Part shown: in pieces, positions 19,917 to 30,426 of the stretch
Position numbering within the stretch: the first letter of the stretch is position 1
Layout of the letters: the number at the start of each line of letters is the position of its first letter
Assembly (NCBI RefSeq): GCF_015330165.1
Contig: NZ_JADDXT010000002.1
Location: 2,168,504-2,232,503, forward strand
Length of the DNA stretch: 64,000 nt
Origin: Zobellia roscoffensis
GTDB lineage: Bacteria > Bacteroidota > Bacteroidia > Flavobacteriales > Flavobacteriaceae
Direction: 5' to 3'
Notes under the pieces: generated by a model
Told to the model about the DNA's origin: nothing
What the model saw: the letters and a program-made list of their open reading frames with translations, nothing else
Databases searched by the model: none
Position numbers and translations under genes: made by a program

Positions 19917-20735
19917 TTATCCGTTGGTCGTAAACCCTGGATAGCAAGTCATTCCCCCATCTACAAAAATGGTTGTTCCGTTAATGTATTCTGACTCGTC
20001 TGATGCCAACCAGCTGGCCACACTTCCAATATCTTCGGGTACACCAATACGTTTGTAGGGTATCAGTTTCAGCATATCTTCTTTGCCTTGTTCCGTGCTC
20101 CATACATCCTTATTAATATCGGTTTTAATAGCCCCGGGAGCAATACTATTGCACCGTACTTTATGGGGAGCATAGGCTTGACAGATACTTTCCATCAACA
20201 TTAATAGCCCACCTTTTGAAGCCGCGTAATTGGCATGTCCCGCCCAGGGTATTTCTTCATGTACCGAGCTCATATGAATGATTTTTCCCAAAGAATTGGA
20301 AACCTCTTTTCGCATACCCCGTCTTAAAAATTCATTAAGGGCCTCTTTGGCACATAGGAACTGCCCGGTAAGATTTACATCGATCACTTTTTTCCAGGCC
20401 TCCAAAGGCATTTCATGTAAAGGATGGTCTATTTGTAGGCCTGCATTAGCCACACATACATCTACGGTTCCAAAATGGGCAATCGTTTTTCTGAATAGGT
20501 CTTTTACATCCTCTTCTTTACTTACATCGCATTTAAGAACAATAGCTTCACCGCAACTGGAATTATTGTTGATCCAATCGGCTACCTCTTCCGCCCCTTC
20601 TTTAGAGCTTCTATAGTTCACCACAATATTGGCGCCTTCGGTTCCCATGGCTTTTGCTACAGCTGCTCCAATACCACCACTTGATCCTGTTATGATACAG
20701 GTTTGGTTCTGGAGTCTTTTATTTGGTTTTTGCAT
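19917..20735 (-). CDS. glucose-1-dehydrogenase-like SDR
   Basis: A 272-aa classical SDR with TGSSGGIG (residues 16-23), NAG (97-99), the catalytic Ser near 156 and YAASK (Tyr170, Lys174). The block IHMSSVHEEIPWAGHANY is typical of Bacillus-type glucose 1-dehydrogenases, which oxidise glucose to gluconolactone with NAD(P). Head gene of the operon 20735-18397. A -7 like TAATTTTA lies about 20 bp upstream of the ATG on the minus strand. Confidence 0.88.
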   Translation of the reverse strand: MQKPNKRLQNQTCIITGSSGGIGAAVAKAMGTEGANIVVNYRSSKEGAEEVADWINNNSSCGEAIVLKCDVSKEEDVKDLFRKTIAHFGTVDVCVANAGLQIDHPLHEMPLEAWKKVIDVNLTGQFLCAKEALNEFLRRGMRKEVSNSLGKIIHMSSVHEEIPWAGHANYAASKGGLLMLMESICQAYAPHKVRCNSIAPGAIKTDINKDVWSTEQGKEDMLKLIPYKRIGVPEDIGSVASWLASDESEYINGTTIFVDGGMTCYPGFTTNG

Positions 20736-20976
20736 GTCTTACGGATTAGATTCTAAAATTACATTCGCGAGTGCAGCTGGGATTGCCCAATACATAAAAT
20801 TGATAGCTCAATGCAGTTGAAATGTAATGTGGTTGCTACCAGAGGCTTCGGTTTTGTTTTTGCGGCATAAATTTTAGGTATCAAGCCTACTTTCGGAAAG
20901 TGGTAGTTGTTATTTTGGAGAAGACGGCAATTGATGTAATTGTCTATTTATTAAACGAAGAATTAAAAAATATAAA

Positions 20977-21486
20977 ATGATAAAGCCGAAAACGGAAGTG
21001 CCTGATTTAGAACTACCACTTATTAACGATACGCAATGGAATTTGTCCGCTCAAAAGAGTAAATCCTTTACAGTTCTTGTTTTCTATAGAGGATTGCATT
21101 GTCCGGTATGTAAGAATTACCTTGAAGAGCTAGCAAAAAAGTTGAAAGACTTTGCGGATAGGGGAGCCCATGTGGTAGCTGTTAGTAGTGATAGTGAAGA
21201 GCGTGCCAAAAAAGCAGGTAAGGAATGGGATGTTCCTGAACTGCCCATTGCTTATGGATTACCTATTGAAGAAGCCCGGAACTGGGGGTTGTTCGTTTCT
21301 AAGGCAGTTAAGGATTCAGAACCCGATACGTTTTCGGAACCAGGTGTTTTTCTGGTGAGACCGGATGGGACTTTATATGCAAGTGCTATACAGTCCATGC
21401 CTTTTGCACGCCCCAATTGGAAAGACATACTGAACGCCATAGATTATATTGAAAAGAATGATTATCCGGCAAGAGGTGGTGAATAA
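20977..21486 (+). CDS. AhpC/TSA-type peroxiredoxin-like protein
   Basis: A 169-aa thioredoxin-fold protein. The active region YRGLHCPVCKNYL has cysteines at residues 42 and 45, giving CxxC instead of the single peroxidatic Cys of typical peroxiredoxins. This subgroup is annotated as AhpC/TSA-family thiol reductase or peroxidase. There is no signal peptide, so it is cytoplasmic. It is transcribed away from the dehydrogenase operon. Confidence 0.88.
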   Translation: MIKPKTEVPDLELPLINDTQWNLSAQKSKSFTVLVFYRGLHCPVCKNYLEELAKKLKDFADRGAHVVAVSSDSEERAKKAGKEWDVPELPIAYGLPIEEARNWGLFVSKAVKDSEPDTFSEPGVFLVRPDGTLYASAIQSMPFARPNWKDILNAIDYIEKNDYPARGGE

Positions 21487-21645
21487 AAAGAAGCATTATC
21501 TAGCATATTTTGGATTTGATTAAAAGTATGGTCTCAAAACAGTTAGAGATTGGCGTTATGGTCTGTTCTACTAGTAATGTTGCAAAGTATTTCGTAAATT
21601 TAAGAGAGAAGATGCGTACGCTTCTAAAAACGAAATATGAACTAA

Positions 21646-22101
21646 ATGAACAGGATTATGGAATTACATTACAAAATTTATAGGAAGGTAAAAATATATT
21701 TCAACAAGGTGCATGGCGCTTTGCCCCATCTTGAAACTTTAAAAGAGCGACCCAATTTATCTTTTGGTACTGATATGATTGTATCAAGAATTGATGAAAT
21801 GGAATTGATGCAAACACAATTGGTAAGCTTCTTTCTGGATCCGACCTTGAAAATACCGTATGTACCGTCTTCTAGATGTTTGGCCTTAACCAACTGGTAT
21901 GATAATAATACACTTGTTTCATGTGGAAATTTCAATTCCTTTAGGAGGGAGTTGCAAATAGAAGATGAGAGAGTGTTACAGGAATCCGGTTACATTATTG
22001 CCGATTCGCTCTTGCCTTCCAAACTGAAAACTGTGTTTGAAAAGCATAGGAATAGACTTAAAAAATTGAGGCTAACAAAAGAGTCGCTAACAGAATTTTA
22101 G
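21646..22101 (+). CDS. hypothetical protein paired with a hydrolase
   Basis: A 151-aa soluble basic protein that I do not recognise. It has a hydrophobic-patterned middle (ALPHLETLKERPNL, then SFFLDPTLKIPYVPSSRCL) and a lysine-rich helical C-terminus. Its TAG stop touches the ATG of the next gene, so the two are translationally coupled. A second ATG 12 bp downstream is an alternative start. Confidence 0.65.
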   Translation: MNRIMELHYKIYRKVKIYFNKVHGALPHLETLKERPNLSFGTDMIVSRIDEMELMQTQLVSFFLDPTLKIPYVPSSRCLALTNWYDNNTLVSCGNFNSFRRELQIEDERVLQESGYIIADSLLPSKLKTVFEKHRNRLKKLRLTKESLTEF

Positions 22102-22857
22102 ATGAAAGAATACACAGGACTGAGATATGAAAGGATTGGTAATGGTAAGAAGACTATCGTCTTTGTGCATTATTTTGGTGGTGATGCCGGCAGTTGGCAG
22201 TGGTTGGCCAGAAGATTAGGAAAAAAGTATAGCTGTATTATGCTTAATCTACCGGGTTTTGGCGGAACAAAACCGCTAGCGGAACCGTCAATTTATGGAA
22301 TGGCTCAGTACATAAACGTGTGTATAGAGGAGTTGAAGTTAAAAGATTATATCTTATGCGGTCATTCTATGGGTGGCAAACTCGTGCTTTACGCGGCTCA
22401 AATAAAGAACGCAAATCTGCCTAAAAAATTAATGCTAATCGCACCATCGCCACCAACCATAGAAAATATGTCCGATGATGAGCGCAAACGGATGCTGAAC
22501 CATCCCAACAGAGATGAAGCTGCAAACACCGTACATGGTGCCACACAAAAGAAATTGGGAAAGAAAAGGTTGTTGTACGCTGTTAATTCTCAATTACGAA
22601 TAGAGGAGGAGACTTGGAAATGGTGGTTGAATACAGGTATGAACAACAATATTGCCGAACGTATTAAAGGCCTTGATATTCCAACAGATGTTATTTTCTC
22701 TCATGATGACCCGGTAATTTCTACAGATGCTATCTATGAAGAAGTCCTCCCGTTTATACCAAGCCCATCTACAATAGCTTTAAGCCGAGTAGGGCATTTA
22801 ATTCCAATGGAAATGCCACGGCGATTGGCTAGAATTATCAAAAAACTTAATCGATAG
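22102..22857 (+). CDS. alpha/beta hydrolase
   Basis: A 251-aa alpha/beta hydrolase. The oxyanion region is HYFGGDAGSW, the nucleophile elbow is GHSMGG (Ser near residue 91), the acid is probably in SHDDPVI, and the catalytic His lies in RVGHLIPME near the end. It is cytoplasmic, with no signal peptide. It starts directly after the stop of the preceding gene. The substrate is unknown; small esters or lactones are likely. Confidence 0.87.
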   Translation: MKEYTGLRYERIGNGKKTIVFVHYFGGDAGSWQWLARRLGKKYSCIMLNLPGFGGTKPLAEPSIYGMAQYINVCIEELKLKDYILCGHSMGGKLVLYAAQIKNANLPKKLMLIAPSPPTIENMSDDERKRMLNHPNRDEAANTVHGATQKKLGKKRLLYAVNSQLRIEEETWKWWLNTGMNNNIAERIKGLDIPTDVIFSHDDPVISTDAIYEEVLPFIPSPSTIALSRVGHLIPMEMPRRLARIIKKLNR

Positions 22858-22992
22858 CAGATTATCAATTTTATTGGGTGTCGCAGTTTGATACTACTGA
22901 TTGCGGAAAAAGACAACATCAGTAGTAAATAAGTTAATATATGATTGTTAAAAGCGTAAAAATCATGTGCTTATTACTGATCTTTGCGGTTC

Positions 22993-25900
22993 ATGCAAAA
23001 GGAGAAAAGAAAAAATAGGTGGTTACGGCGCTTAGGACGGGTGTTCTTGGTTGTGCTGTTCTTGTTTTTGGGGCTAGTGCTTTTTATCCGTAGCCAGTGG
23101 GGACAGGATATTATTGTGGGTAAACTGACCAACTACGTCGCACAAAAGACCAATACCAAAGTAGAGATAGACCGTTTGTTCCTTACGTTTACCGGAAATG
23201 TCTTTTTGGAAGGTCTGTATTTGGAAGATACCCAAGGAGATACTTTGGTCTATTCTAAAAACTTGGAGGTCAATCTGCCTTTAACACCTTTAATCTTTGG
23301 TAATGAACTCAATTTAAAATCTGCCACTTGGGAGGGGTTGCAAGCCCACATCACTAGAGCCGAATCTTCTGAAGATTTTAACTTTACTTTTCTCGTAGAT
23401 GCGTTTGCCACAGCGGACACTACCACCACTACAACGGCTAGCGAACCTATGCAAATTAGTATTGGGGAACTGGATTTCAAAGATTTTAATCTGGTTTATG
23501 ACGACCAATTTTTGGGTATTGATAGTCGCATTCAATTGGGGGAATTGATTTTGGATGCCGACGAAACCGATTTGGAAAATTTACGATTTGAGCTCGATGA
23601 ACTGGAGGTCTCAAATACCAATATCCAATACAAACAAACAAAACCTTTTACAACTGAGGATACTACACAGACTACATTGCCATTCTTGGCGGTAGACCGT
23701 CTTCAGCTTAAAAATGTAAAAGCAGACTATTCTTCCGTTCCAGATTCGATTCGTGCGAAATTGAACGTACAGGATTTTGAGCTGCAATTACCAAAAGCCG
23801 ATTTGGCTACCAATGATATAGCTGTAGATAGAATAGCGTTAAAAGGCTCGTCCGTTGCATTACAATTGCCTGCTGCTACAACAACAGATTCTACAGTAAC
23901 AAATAGTTCCAATGCCGCTTTTGAATGGCCAAAGTTCATGGTGCGCGTAGATGAGATAGATTTTAAAGACAATACCCTGGATTATACTATGGGTGACGCC
24001 AAACCCGAAGAAGGGAAAATAAACCCGAATGTCATCTCATTGACCAATTTTAAACTTCAGGCGAATAGCATTAGTTATGAGCCTCAAAAGGTAAAAATGG
24101 ACCTTACCGCCCTATCCTTTATGGAAGCAAGTGGAGTTGCATTGAAGAACTTGACTTTTAATGCAACTATTGATGACGCTTCTGCTGCGTTGAAAAATTT
24201 GCAATTACGTGTGAACGAGAGTTCCCTGGGTGGGCAAATGACTATGAACTACCCCTCTGTAGAAAAAGTAATTGAAACTCCGGAGCAGACGCAGGTAGAT
24301 ATGAAGCTTCAAGAGGTGTATTTGAACTTAAAAGATGCATTTACGCTACAACCAGAACTTGCTGAAAATGCCTATTTACAGTCGGCTGCGCAACATCCGG
24401 TTATGGGTGCTGTCGCTTTAAAAGGTACTTTAAAGAAAATCGACTTAAAAAATATGCAATTGAATTGGGGCGAAACAACGCAGTTCGTTGCTCAGGGAAA
24501 CATCCAAAATGTGACGCAACCCGATTCGCTCTATTTTAATTTTGATACCATTAATCTGAATACCGTAAAAGAGGATATTGCACAATTTGTTTCGGAACAA
24601 GAGTTGGGTATTTCGCTTCCCAGAACTGTAACGATTAACGCTGCTGCAACCGGAAAAATAGATGATTTATCGGCGGAGGCAAGCCTGGAAATTCCTGAAG
24701 GTACTATTGCTGTGAATGGCAAGTATCAAGATATTCAAGAGATGCGTTTTGATGGCAATGTAAAGGTAGATAGCCTACAACTGAACAAACTTTTGAATAA
24801 CCCGGAATTGGGTGCCGTTTCATTTACTATGGACGTTTCAGGTGGCGGAACAATGAACCATCTGGATGCAAAATTGAAAACAGATTTTACGCAGTTGACA
24901 TTGAGTGATTATGATTTTTCGGATTTAAAACTGGAAGGTGAGATTAACAATGGAAAAGGGGGAATTGACTTGGCCTTTAAAGATGATAATCTAAATTTTT
25001 CAGCAAAAAGTAAAGTGGTTCTAGATTCCATTAATTCAACTATGGATTTGAATTTAAACGTCATCGGAGCTGATTTGTATGCGCTGGGAGTCACCAAAGA
25101 AAGTATAAAAGCAGGACTGCAGCTAAAAGCGTCATTCCAAGGAAATGCAGAGGCGTATCATATAGATGCGCAAATTGAAAATGGGATAGCGGTTTATGAT
25201 AATGAGCAATACCAAATGGGCCCTGTTAATTTAAAATCTTTTATTGATGCTACCCATACGGATGTATCGGTAGATAGTGATTTCTTGGTTGCAAATTTAA
25301 AATCCAATGCTTCGCCAAAAGGGTTGAGCGATGCATTAACATATCAATTCGAAAACTATTTTAAAGACTCCATTGCAGAGACTACGGCAGATTCTGTTCA
25401 GGTGAAAATGAACGTAAAACTATCGCCAACGCCTTTTCTTACGGAAGTATTTTTACGAGATGTGGACCGGTTAGATTCCGTTTTGGTCGATGCAGATTTT
25501 AATGCACTTACCAAAAAGCTCAATGCCAACGTACATGTGCCTTCTGTTTCCTATCAAGGGAGCTCTGTTGATAGTTTGAATGCGAAAATTACGGGCAATG
25601 CCACCAACTTAAATTTTAATGCTGGTTTTGCAGGGCTTGTATCCGGTCCCGTAGCTATAAAAAAGACCTATTTGAAAGGCGACCTAAAAAACAAAAAGCT
25701 TTTTCTAGATTTTGTAGTTATGGATGATAGCGAGGCTATTGCACAAATCTCGTCCCAACTGACACTTTTAAAAGATACCACGCATATTCGTATTGAACCT
25801 TCTAATTTGGTTTTAAATAAGAAAAAATGGTCTGTACCAGAAGATAATCAGATCGCTGTTGGGGATAAACTATTGAAATTTAGAAATGTAAATTTCACCC

Positions 25901-27993
25901 GAAATGACCAATCATTAATACTTAGCGATGAATTGCCCAATCAAGAAGAGGAACATATAGGAATTAAGTTCGACAATTTTAAACTACAGACTTTTTTGAG
26001 TCTTTTGAATCCTGATGAAACCCTGGCCTCTGGTTTGGTAAAGGGGGATTTGATTATTGAGAATCCCTTTGGAGCTACAGGTCTTATTGCCGATTTTAAA
26101 ATCAATTCCTTGGAAGCATTACAGAATCCTCTGGGGACTCTGACGCTAAGGGCTAATTCCACAGGCAATGCAGCTTACGATTTTAATCTCGCCTTAAAAG
26201 AGGGTGGGGCGGATTTGGATTTAAAAGGAGATTACGCAGCTGCCGAAAGTGGGGCCAAGCTAAATTTAGATTTGGACTTGAACCGTATAGAACTGAAAAC
26301 ATTGGAGGGCTTTACCCAAGGTGCAATTAAAGATAGCCACGGTGCATTTTCTGGAAAAATAAACGTCTCAGGAACTACGGCTTCGCCTGAGTATGATGGG
26401 GTTTTAAATTTTTCCGATGTCGATTTTAATGTGGCCGAATTGAATTCGGTTTTTAAAATAACCGACGAAAAACTAAAACTGGATACGGAAGGCGTCTATT
26501 TTGATGATTTTCAAATAGCAGATGCCGATGGAAGTGATTTTGTCGTGAAAGGGTCAGTCCTTACCAAAGATCTTTTAAATCCTGCTTTTGACTTACAGCT
26601 GAATGCGGAAAATTTTAGAGTGCTCAATTCTACAAAAGAAGACAATGAGTTGTATTATGGTGTGGCCAGTATGGATGCGGATATAAAAGTGGAAGGGGAT
26701 TTAGATTTACCAAAGGTAAGCGGTAAACTGCGTGTCCGGAAGATTACGGATATTACGTATGTAGTGCCAGAATCGCAATTGGATGTTGAGGAGCGAGATG
26801 GAGTTGTGCTTTTCGTTAATCGTGAGAATCCGGATGCTATTTTAACACGGAATGACCAAGAAGAGACACCTTCGTTTTTTCAGGGAATGGACGTTAGAAC
26901 CGTTTTGGAAATAGCAGAAGATGCAGATTTTCATGTGATTATAGATGAGCGCACAGGAGATAACCTTGCCATTTCGGGAGATGCAGCTCTCAACTTAAAT
27001 ATTGAACCTAATGGCAGAATAAGCCTTTCCGGTAGATACGAATTGAAATCCGGACATTATGAGACTAATCTCTACAATCTAGTAAAACGCCGATTTGAAA
27101 TAAATCCGGGAAGCACCATTACTTGGCAGGGAGACCCTATGGATGCAAAATTAGATGTAACAGCGGTTTATAATATTGAGACATCTGCAGAGCCTTTAAT
27201 GTCTACTGTAACGTCTGGAGAAGATATTAGTGTGAGCTCAAAATATCGTGAAGTGCTTCCGTTTATGGTGTATTTGAATGTAGATGGAGAACTCTTGCAA
27301 CCCGAGCTATCTTTTGGTCTGGACATGCCGGAAGACGAGCAGGGGGCACTAAGTGGTGCTGTTTATGGTAGGGTACAACAATTGAATGGGCAAGAGGCAG
27401 AATTGAACAAACAGGTGTTTTCATTACTGGCATTGAATCGGTTTTATCCAGATTCCGGTAGTGATGGAAGTTCGGGAGGAACGGCAGCTATTGCCAGAGA
27501 TAATGTGAACAAAGTATTGTCTGGCGAGCTCAATGCTTTTTCTGATAAAGTTTTTGGTAATACAGGTGTTGAGGTAGATTTTGACCTGGATAGCTTTACG
27601 GATTACCAAGGTGATAGTCCACAAGACCGTACCCAACTGAACATCAACGCAAAGAAAAAACTCTTTGATGACCGTTTGGTGGTCACTGCGGGGAGTGCGG
27701 TAGATGTAGAAGGTAGTGCACAATCCGGACAAGAACAGACACCTATAATAGGTAATGTAAGTTTGGAATATTTGCTCACCAAAGACGGTAGATACCGCCT
27801 ACGTGGTTTTCGTAAAAGTGAGTATGAAAATATTATTGACGGTCAGTTGATCGTGACCGGAATGGCCGTTATTTTTAATAGGGAGTTTAACAAGTTTAGT
27901 CAATTGTTCAACCCTATGAAAAAGGAAGGCAAGGAAAAGAAAGCAAAAGCAGATGCTGATAAAGAGGAAGAAAAGCCAAATCAGGAGGAGTAA
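22993..27993 (+). CDS. tamB: TamB, inner-membrane-anchored translocation and assembly protein
   Basis: A 1666-aa AsmA-like/TamB protein. The N-terminal anchor helix (VFLVVLFLFLGLVLFI, about residues 14-30) is followed by a very long beta-rich periplasmic part that probably forms the lipid-carrying groove. The last 400 residues are the TamB (DUF490) domain, recognisable by ISGDAALNLNIEPNGRISLSG and the final LRGFRKSEY block. TamB works with an outer-membrane BamA-family partner, which is the next gene here. The ATG at 22993 is preferred to a TTG three codons upstream. The C-terminus is a charged KEGKEKKAK tail. Confidence 0.93.
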   Translation: MQKEKRKNRWLRRLGRVFLVVLFLFLGLVLFIRSQWGQDIIVGKLTNYVAQKTNTKVEIDRLFLTFTGNVFLEGLYLEDTQGDTLVYSKNLEVNLPLTPLIFGNELNLKSATWEGLQAHITRAESSEDFNFTFLVDAFATADTTTTTTASEPMQISIGELDFKDFNLVYDDQFLGIDSRIQLGELILDADETDLENLRFELDELEVSNTNIQYKQTKPFTTEDTTQTTLPFLAVDRLQLKNVKADYSSVPDSIRAKLNVQDFELQLPKADLATNDIAVDRIALKGSSVALQLPAATTTDSTVTNSSNAAFEWPKFMVRVDEIDFKDNTLDYTMGDAKPEEGKINPNVISLTNFKLQANSISYEPQKVKMDLTALSFMEASGVALKNLTFNATIDDASAALKNLQLRVNESSLGGQMTMNYPSVEKVIETPEQTQVDMKLQEVYLNLKDAFTLQPELAENAYLQSAAQHPVMGAVALKGTLKKIDLKNMQLNWGETTQFVAQGNIQNVTQPDSLYFNFDTINLNTVKEDIAQFVSEQELGISLPRTVTINAAATGKIDDLSAEASLEIPEGTIAVNGKYQDIQEMRFDGNVKVDSLQLNKLLNNPELGAVSFTMDVSGGGTMNHLDAKLKTDFTQLTLSDYDFSDLKLEGEINNGKGGIDLAFKDDNLNFSAKSKVVLDSINSTMDLNLNVIGADLYALGVTKESIKAGLQLKASFQGNAEAYHIDAQIENGIAVYDNEQYQMGPVNLKSFIDATHTDVSVDSDFLVANLKSNASPKGLSDALTYQFENYFKDSIAETTADSVQVKMNVKLSPTPFLTEVFLRDVDRLDSVLVDADFNALTKKLNANVHVPSVSYQGSSVDSLNAKITGNATNLNFNAGFAGLVSGPVAIKKTYLKGDLKNKKLFLDFVVMDDSEAIAQISSQLTLLKDTTHIRIEPSNLVLNKKKWSVPEDNQIAVGDKLLKFRNVNFTRNDQSLILSDELPNQEEEHIGIKFDNFKLQTFLSLLNPDETLASGLVKGDLIIENPFGATGLIADFKINSLEALQNPLGTLTLRANSTGNAAYDFNLALKEGGADLDLKGDYAAAESGAKLNLDLDLNRIELKTLEGFTQGAIKDSHGAFSGKINVSGTTASPEYDGVLNFSDVDFNVAELNSVFKITDEKLKLDTEGVYFDDFQIADADGSDFVVKGSVLTKDLLNPAFDLQLNAENFRVLNSTKEDNELYYGVASMDADIKVEGDLDLPKVSGKLRVRKITDITYVVPESQLDVEERDGVVLFVNRENPDAILTRNDQEETPSFFQGMDVRTVLEIAEDADFHVIIDERTGDNLAISGDAALNLNIEPNGRISLSGRYELKSGHYETNLYNLVKRRFEINPGSTITWQGDPMDAKLDVTAVYNIETSAEPLMSTVTSGEDISVSSKYREVLPFMVYLNVDGELLQPELSFGLDMPEDEQGALSGAVYGRVQQLNGQEAELNKQVFSLLALNRFYPDSGSDGSSGGTAAIARDNVNKVLSGELNAFSDKVFGNTGVEVDFDLDSFTDYQGDSPQDRTQLNINAKKKLFDDRLVVTAGSAVDVEGSAQSGQEQTPIIGNVSLEYLLTKDGRYRLRGFRKSEYENIIDGQLIVTGMAVIFNREFNKFSQLFNPMKKEGKEKKAKADADKEEEKPNQEE

Positions 27994-27994
27994 T

Positions 27995-30316
27995 ATGAAA
28001 TTGAACACCACATATATTTCAAGAGTTTTTATATTGCTTTGTTTGGCGGCCCATTATGCATGTAGTGTTGGGAAGTATATTCCTGAGGATGAAACGTTGT
28101 TTACAGGTGCAGAAATAAAAGTAGATTCGGAAGAAGAAAAACGGGCATTGAAACCTGTGGAGCAGGAGCTGGGCACGCTTTTAAAACCAACAGCCAATTC
28201 TACGGTTCTAGGAATGCGTTTGGGACTCTATTATCATTATAAGGCGCAAAAGGAAAAACCGGGTTTTTTAAACAAGTGGCTGAATAAAAAGTTTGGTGAG
28301 GAACCCGTGTATATGAGCGATGTAAATCCTGACAGAATAGAGGAGTTGATGCTTAACCGATTAGACAATCGCGGATTTTTCTATAGCCAAGTATCTTCCG
28401 AAATGGACAGTACAAAAAAATATGCCTCGTTAAAATATACGGCGCAGCTGCCCAAGCCCTATACATTACAACAATGGCAAATAGATAAGGATAGCCTACC
28501 TATTTATGACGAAATAGACTTGGCAATGTCCAATACGAAACTAAAAGCTGGTGAGCGCTTTGATTTGGAGCTTTTAAAATATGAGCGAGAACGTATTGAT
28601 ACCCATCTTAAGAGTAGAGGGTATTATAATTTTAATCCTGATTTTCTAATTTTTGAGGCCGATACCAATCGCTATGATAACAGAAAATTCGACTTATTTC
28701 TAAGACTGAAAAAGGGAACACCACAGAAATCAATTATACCCTATACAATTGACTCTATTGCGGTCTATCCTAATTATTCCATTGAGCAAGATACCCTGTC
28801 AAGCCCCTCTGAGGTGACGGAGGAAAACGGAATTTATTTTATTCAAGATGAAGAGTTCTTCAAGCCCAAGCGTTTGGAACCCTATATTCTTTTTGAAAAA
28901 GGACAGAAGTACAATTCTGAAACGGCACGTTTAACGAGCAATAGACTTTCAGCTTTGGGGAGTTACAAGTTCGTGAACATACGTTTTAATGAAACGGACA
29001 CTACAAATACCAATGATACCGGCTCTTTAAATGCAGATATTTTCTTATCGCCATTAACTAAGAGGTCTATTCGCACAGAACTCCAAGCGGTAACCAAATC
29101 CAACGGTTTTGCAGGTCCCGGAATTGCCGTGACCTATAATAATCGTAATGTTTTTAATGGCGGTGAAACGCTAAGTTTAACAGGAAATTTTGCCTACGAA
29201 ACTCAATTGTCAGGAGGGGATAATGCCGGACTCAGTAGTATTGCAGGCGGACTCAAAGCAGATTTGTTGTTGCCACGGCTTGTGCCTTTTTCACCCAGTA
29301 GATTTAATTATGCGGTGCCCAAGACTAAAATAAGTTTAGGAGGTGATATCTTAATGCGGAGTAAATTATACACACTTACTTCGTTTAATGGGTCTTTTGG
29401 GTATACCTGGAATGCCAATAAATTTGTGTATCACGAATTAAATCCTATTAGCATAACCTATGTGAACCTCACGGATACTACTGCGGAGTTTGAGGAAATT
29501 CTAGATAACAATGCATTTTTGCGGAGCAGTTTTGAGCAACAATTTATAGCAGGGCTCAATTATACCTTTACTTATAATGAGTTAGTAGACCAAAATAAAG
29601 ATCGCCCTATTTATGTGTCTACAAGTTTGGATGTTGCCGGTAACACTTTAAGTCTGTTGAACGGAGGAAAAAGTACTGCTTTTGGATTGGAATATGCGCA
29701 ATATGCAAAAGCAGATATTGATTTTAGGTATTATTTAAAATGGGGAAAAGAAAGTGCTTTGATAAGTCGCTTGTACGCAGGTTGGGGCATTCCATACGGT
29801 AACTCATCTACTTTACCATTTGTAAAGCAATTTTTTTCGGGAGGACCTTATAGTGTTCGTGCTTTTCCAATTAGAGGTTTGGGCCCAGGTACATTTAGTA
29901 GCGCAGAAGATAGTACCAGTTCATACTTTGATCAATCCGGTAATTTGCGTTTAGAAGCCAACATAGAATACAGGTTTCCTATTTGGTCCTATTTAAAAGG
30001 TGCATTTTTTATAGACGCAGGTAATGTTTGGTTGACCAACGAGGTAGAAATAGATGAAACGGAGTCAGAGGAAACCATTGCTTTTAATCAACAATTGACC
30101 ACAGAAGGGAAGTTTGGATCGGATTGGATGAGGGAGTTAGGTGTAGGCGTAGGATTCGGGCTTCGAGTGGATATTCAAAGTTTTGTAATTCGATTTGATT
30201 TTGCTTCACCGCTACAAGTACCCTACAATCCGGAAGGCGAGCGATTAAGAACACCATTTTTTGATGGAGGAAGTGGTAACCTTATCTTCAATTTTGCTAT
30301 TGGTTATCCTTTTTAA
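27995..30316 (+). CDS. tamL: TamL, lipoprotein form of TamA (BamA-family outer membrane protein)
   Basis: A 773-aa Omp85 protein. The signal peptide ends at a cysteine (HYACSVGKYIP) near residue 23; the lipobox is imperfect but fits the TamL lipoproteins known in Bacteroidota. POTRA-like domains fill residues 40-360. The C-terminal 16-strand barrel has the Omp85 signature (SGGPYSVRAFPIRGLGPG) and ends in phenylalanine. It starts 1 bp after the tamB stop behind a GGAGG sequence, so the pair is co-expressed. Confidence 0.92.
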   Translation: MKLNTTYISRVFILLCLAAHYACSVGKYIPEDETLFTGAEIKVDSEEEKRALKPVEQELGTLLKPTANSTVLGMRLGLYYHYKAQKEKPGFLNKWLNKKFGEEPVYMSDVNPDRIEELMLNRLDNRGFFYSQVSSEMDSTKKYASLKYTAQLPKPYTLQQWQIDKDSLPIYDEIDLAMSNTKLKAGERFDLELLKYERERIDTHLKSRGYYNFNPDFLIFEADTNRYDNRKFDLFLRLKKGTPQKSIIPYTIDSIAVYPNYSIEQDTLSSPSEVTEENGIYFIQDEEFFKPKRLEPYILFEKGQKYNSETARLTSNRLSALGSYKFVNIRFNETDTTNTNDTGSLNADIFLSPLTKRSIRTELQAVTKSNGFAGPGIAVTYNNRNVFNGGETLSLTGNFAYETQLSGGDNAGLSSIAGGLKADLLLPRLVPFSPSRFNYAVPKTKISLGGDILMRSKLYTLTSFNGSFGYTWNANKFVYHELNPISITYVNLTDTTAEFEEILDNNAFLRSSFEQQFIAGLNYTFTYNELVDQNKDRPIYVSTSLDVAGNTLSLLNGGKSTAFGLEYAQYAKADIDFRYYLKWGKESALISRLYAGWGIPYGNSSTLPFVKQFFSGGPYSVRAFPIRGLGPGTFSSAEDSTSSYFDQSGNLRLEANIEYRFPIWSYLKGAFFIDAGNVWLTNEVEIDETESEETIAFNQQLTTEGKFGSDWMRELGVGVGFGLRVDIQSFVIRFDFASPLQVPYNPEGERLRTPFFDGGSGNLIFNFAIGYPF

Positions 30317-30394
30317 AAATTGCGTAAAGGTTTTTGGTCAGGACACAACAGGACGTTTTTAGCTTGAGTTCTAAAAATAGTGGCAAATATGTGC

Positions 30395-30402
30395 TATTTT
30401 TG
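30395..30402 (+). promoter_or_regulatory. -7 promoter element before the BLUF gene
   Basis: TATTTTTG is an exact TAnnTTTG match, 25 bp upstream of the ATG at 30427. It supports the shorter start of the BLUF gene. No good -33 element was found at the usual distance. Confidence 0.5.
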
Positions 30403-30426
30403 TTGGCTTACCAGTGCCGTATCCAC

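Noticed and set aside
22941..23018. 25-codon frame (MIVKSVKIMCLLLIFAVHAK...) overlapping the start of tamB
   Set aside because: It looks like a short leader or signal sequence but overlaps the tamB start in another frame and has no independent support.
30334..30426. N-terminal extension of the BLUF gene
   Set aside because: The extra 31 residues do not fit the domain, and an exact -7 promoter box lies inside this stretch.
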